A DNA stretch of 33,024 bases from Candidatus Parvarchaeota archaeon (GTDB lineage: Archaea > Nanobdellota > Nanobdellia > Parvarchaeales > Parvarchaeaceae). Location: positions 1 through 33,024 of the forward strand of contig JAPDMB010000002.1 in NCBI GenBank assembly GCA_025920305.1, written 5' to 3'. The first letter of the stretch is position 1, and every line of letters starts with the position of its first letter. The notes under the pieces were generated by a model that ran no database searches, was not told the origin of the DNA, and saw only the letters and a program-made list of their open reading frames with translations. Below are positions 32,929 through 33,024 of this stretch, in pieces. The position numbers and the translations under genes were made by a program.

Positions 32929-33024
32929 ATGCAAAAGCCACAAGAAGAGACGACGTACGTTCCAAAGCGTTCGATTGTAACCACTCTCTCTGCGATGGGC
33001 TATTTCCTAGACGGCTACGATTTA
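32929..33024 (+). CDS. MFS transporter (partial, 5' end)
   Basis: Only 32 codons before the window ends. After 'MQKPQEETTYVPKRSIVTTLSAM' the sequence reads 'GYFLDGYDL', which matches the first membrane helix of major facilitator transporters in the sugar/organic acid/phosphate group, where an Asp-Gly-Tyr-Asp motif is common. It has its own TATA box and follows glpK by 73 nt. Substrate cannot be inferred. Confidence 0.6.
   Translation, partial: MQKPQEETTYVPKRSIVTTLSAMGYFLDGYDL

Overview
The window is archaeal chromosome. Evidence: uS13-uS4-uS11-Rpo3 and eL21-Rpo4-DUF655 gene strings, Rpo11, aIF1A, eukaryote/archaea-type signal peptidase, an archaeal 16S rRNA, an intron-containing tRNA-Trp, and TATA boxes centred about 25-29 nt before start codons with no Shine-Dalgarno (leaderless genes). 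16S and 5S rRNA are unlinked, there is no 23S beside the 16S, genes are tightly packed, and the 16S carries mismatches to the usual A21F, 1392R and 1492R primer sites. This fits a DPANN (Micrarchaeota-like) archaeon or possibly a Thermoplasmata relative; the phylum is inference only.

Layout. 1-1629: 5' part of gatC (minus) and glutamine synthetase (plus), divergent around a shared AT-rich promoter. 1697-5354 (minus): a tightly coupled four-gene operon with a short PaaK-like adenylating enzyme, a KaiC-like ATPase, a V4R ligand-binding protein and a second, fuller PaaK-like adenylating enzyme. I regard this as the best candidate for an undescribed system. 5489-7967: sulfatase-superfamily hydrolase, DUF72 and YbaK-type deacylase, joined by ATGA overlaps. 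7978-10333 (minus): 5S rRNA followed by uS13-uS4-uS11-Rpo3. 10489-13643: tRNA-Leu, a secreted CWB2-domain glycoprotein, eL21-Rpo4-DUF655 and a tRNA-Trp starting on the base after a stop codon. 13876-16229: superoxide dismutase, then two orphan genes with CGT-rich arginine codons. 16289-20754: aIF1A, 16S rRNA with processing stem, and B12-dependent ribonucleotide reductase. 20841-23610: Rpo11, signal peptidase, and a convergent glycogen-debranching-type glucosidase. 23838-28873: a SecB-like protein, GrpE-DnaK-DnaJ, and a GT4 glycosyltransferase. 28870-33024: GT2 glycosyltransferase, membrane-anchored secreted protein, tRNA-Asp, glycerol kinase and the start of an MFS transporter.

Together the genes cover transcription and translation core functions, protein folding, nitrogen assimilation, deoxynucleotide synthesis, glycan and glycerol metabolism, and cell-surface glycoproteins. 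Unusual points are the KaiC/V4R/ligase operon, substitutions at normally invariant P-site nucleotides of the 16S, an apparent tRNA-Leu with A34, tRNAs abutting stop codons, and the SecB-like gene heading the Hsp70 cluster.
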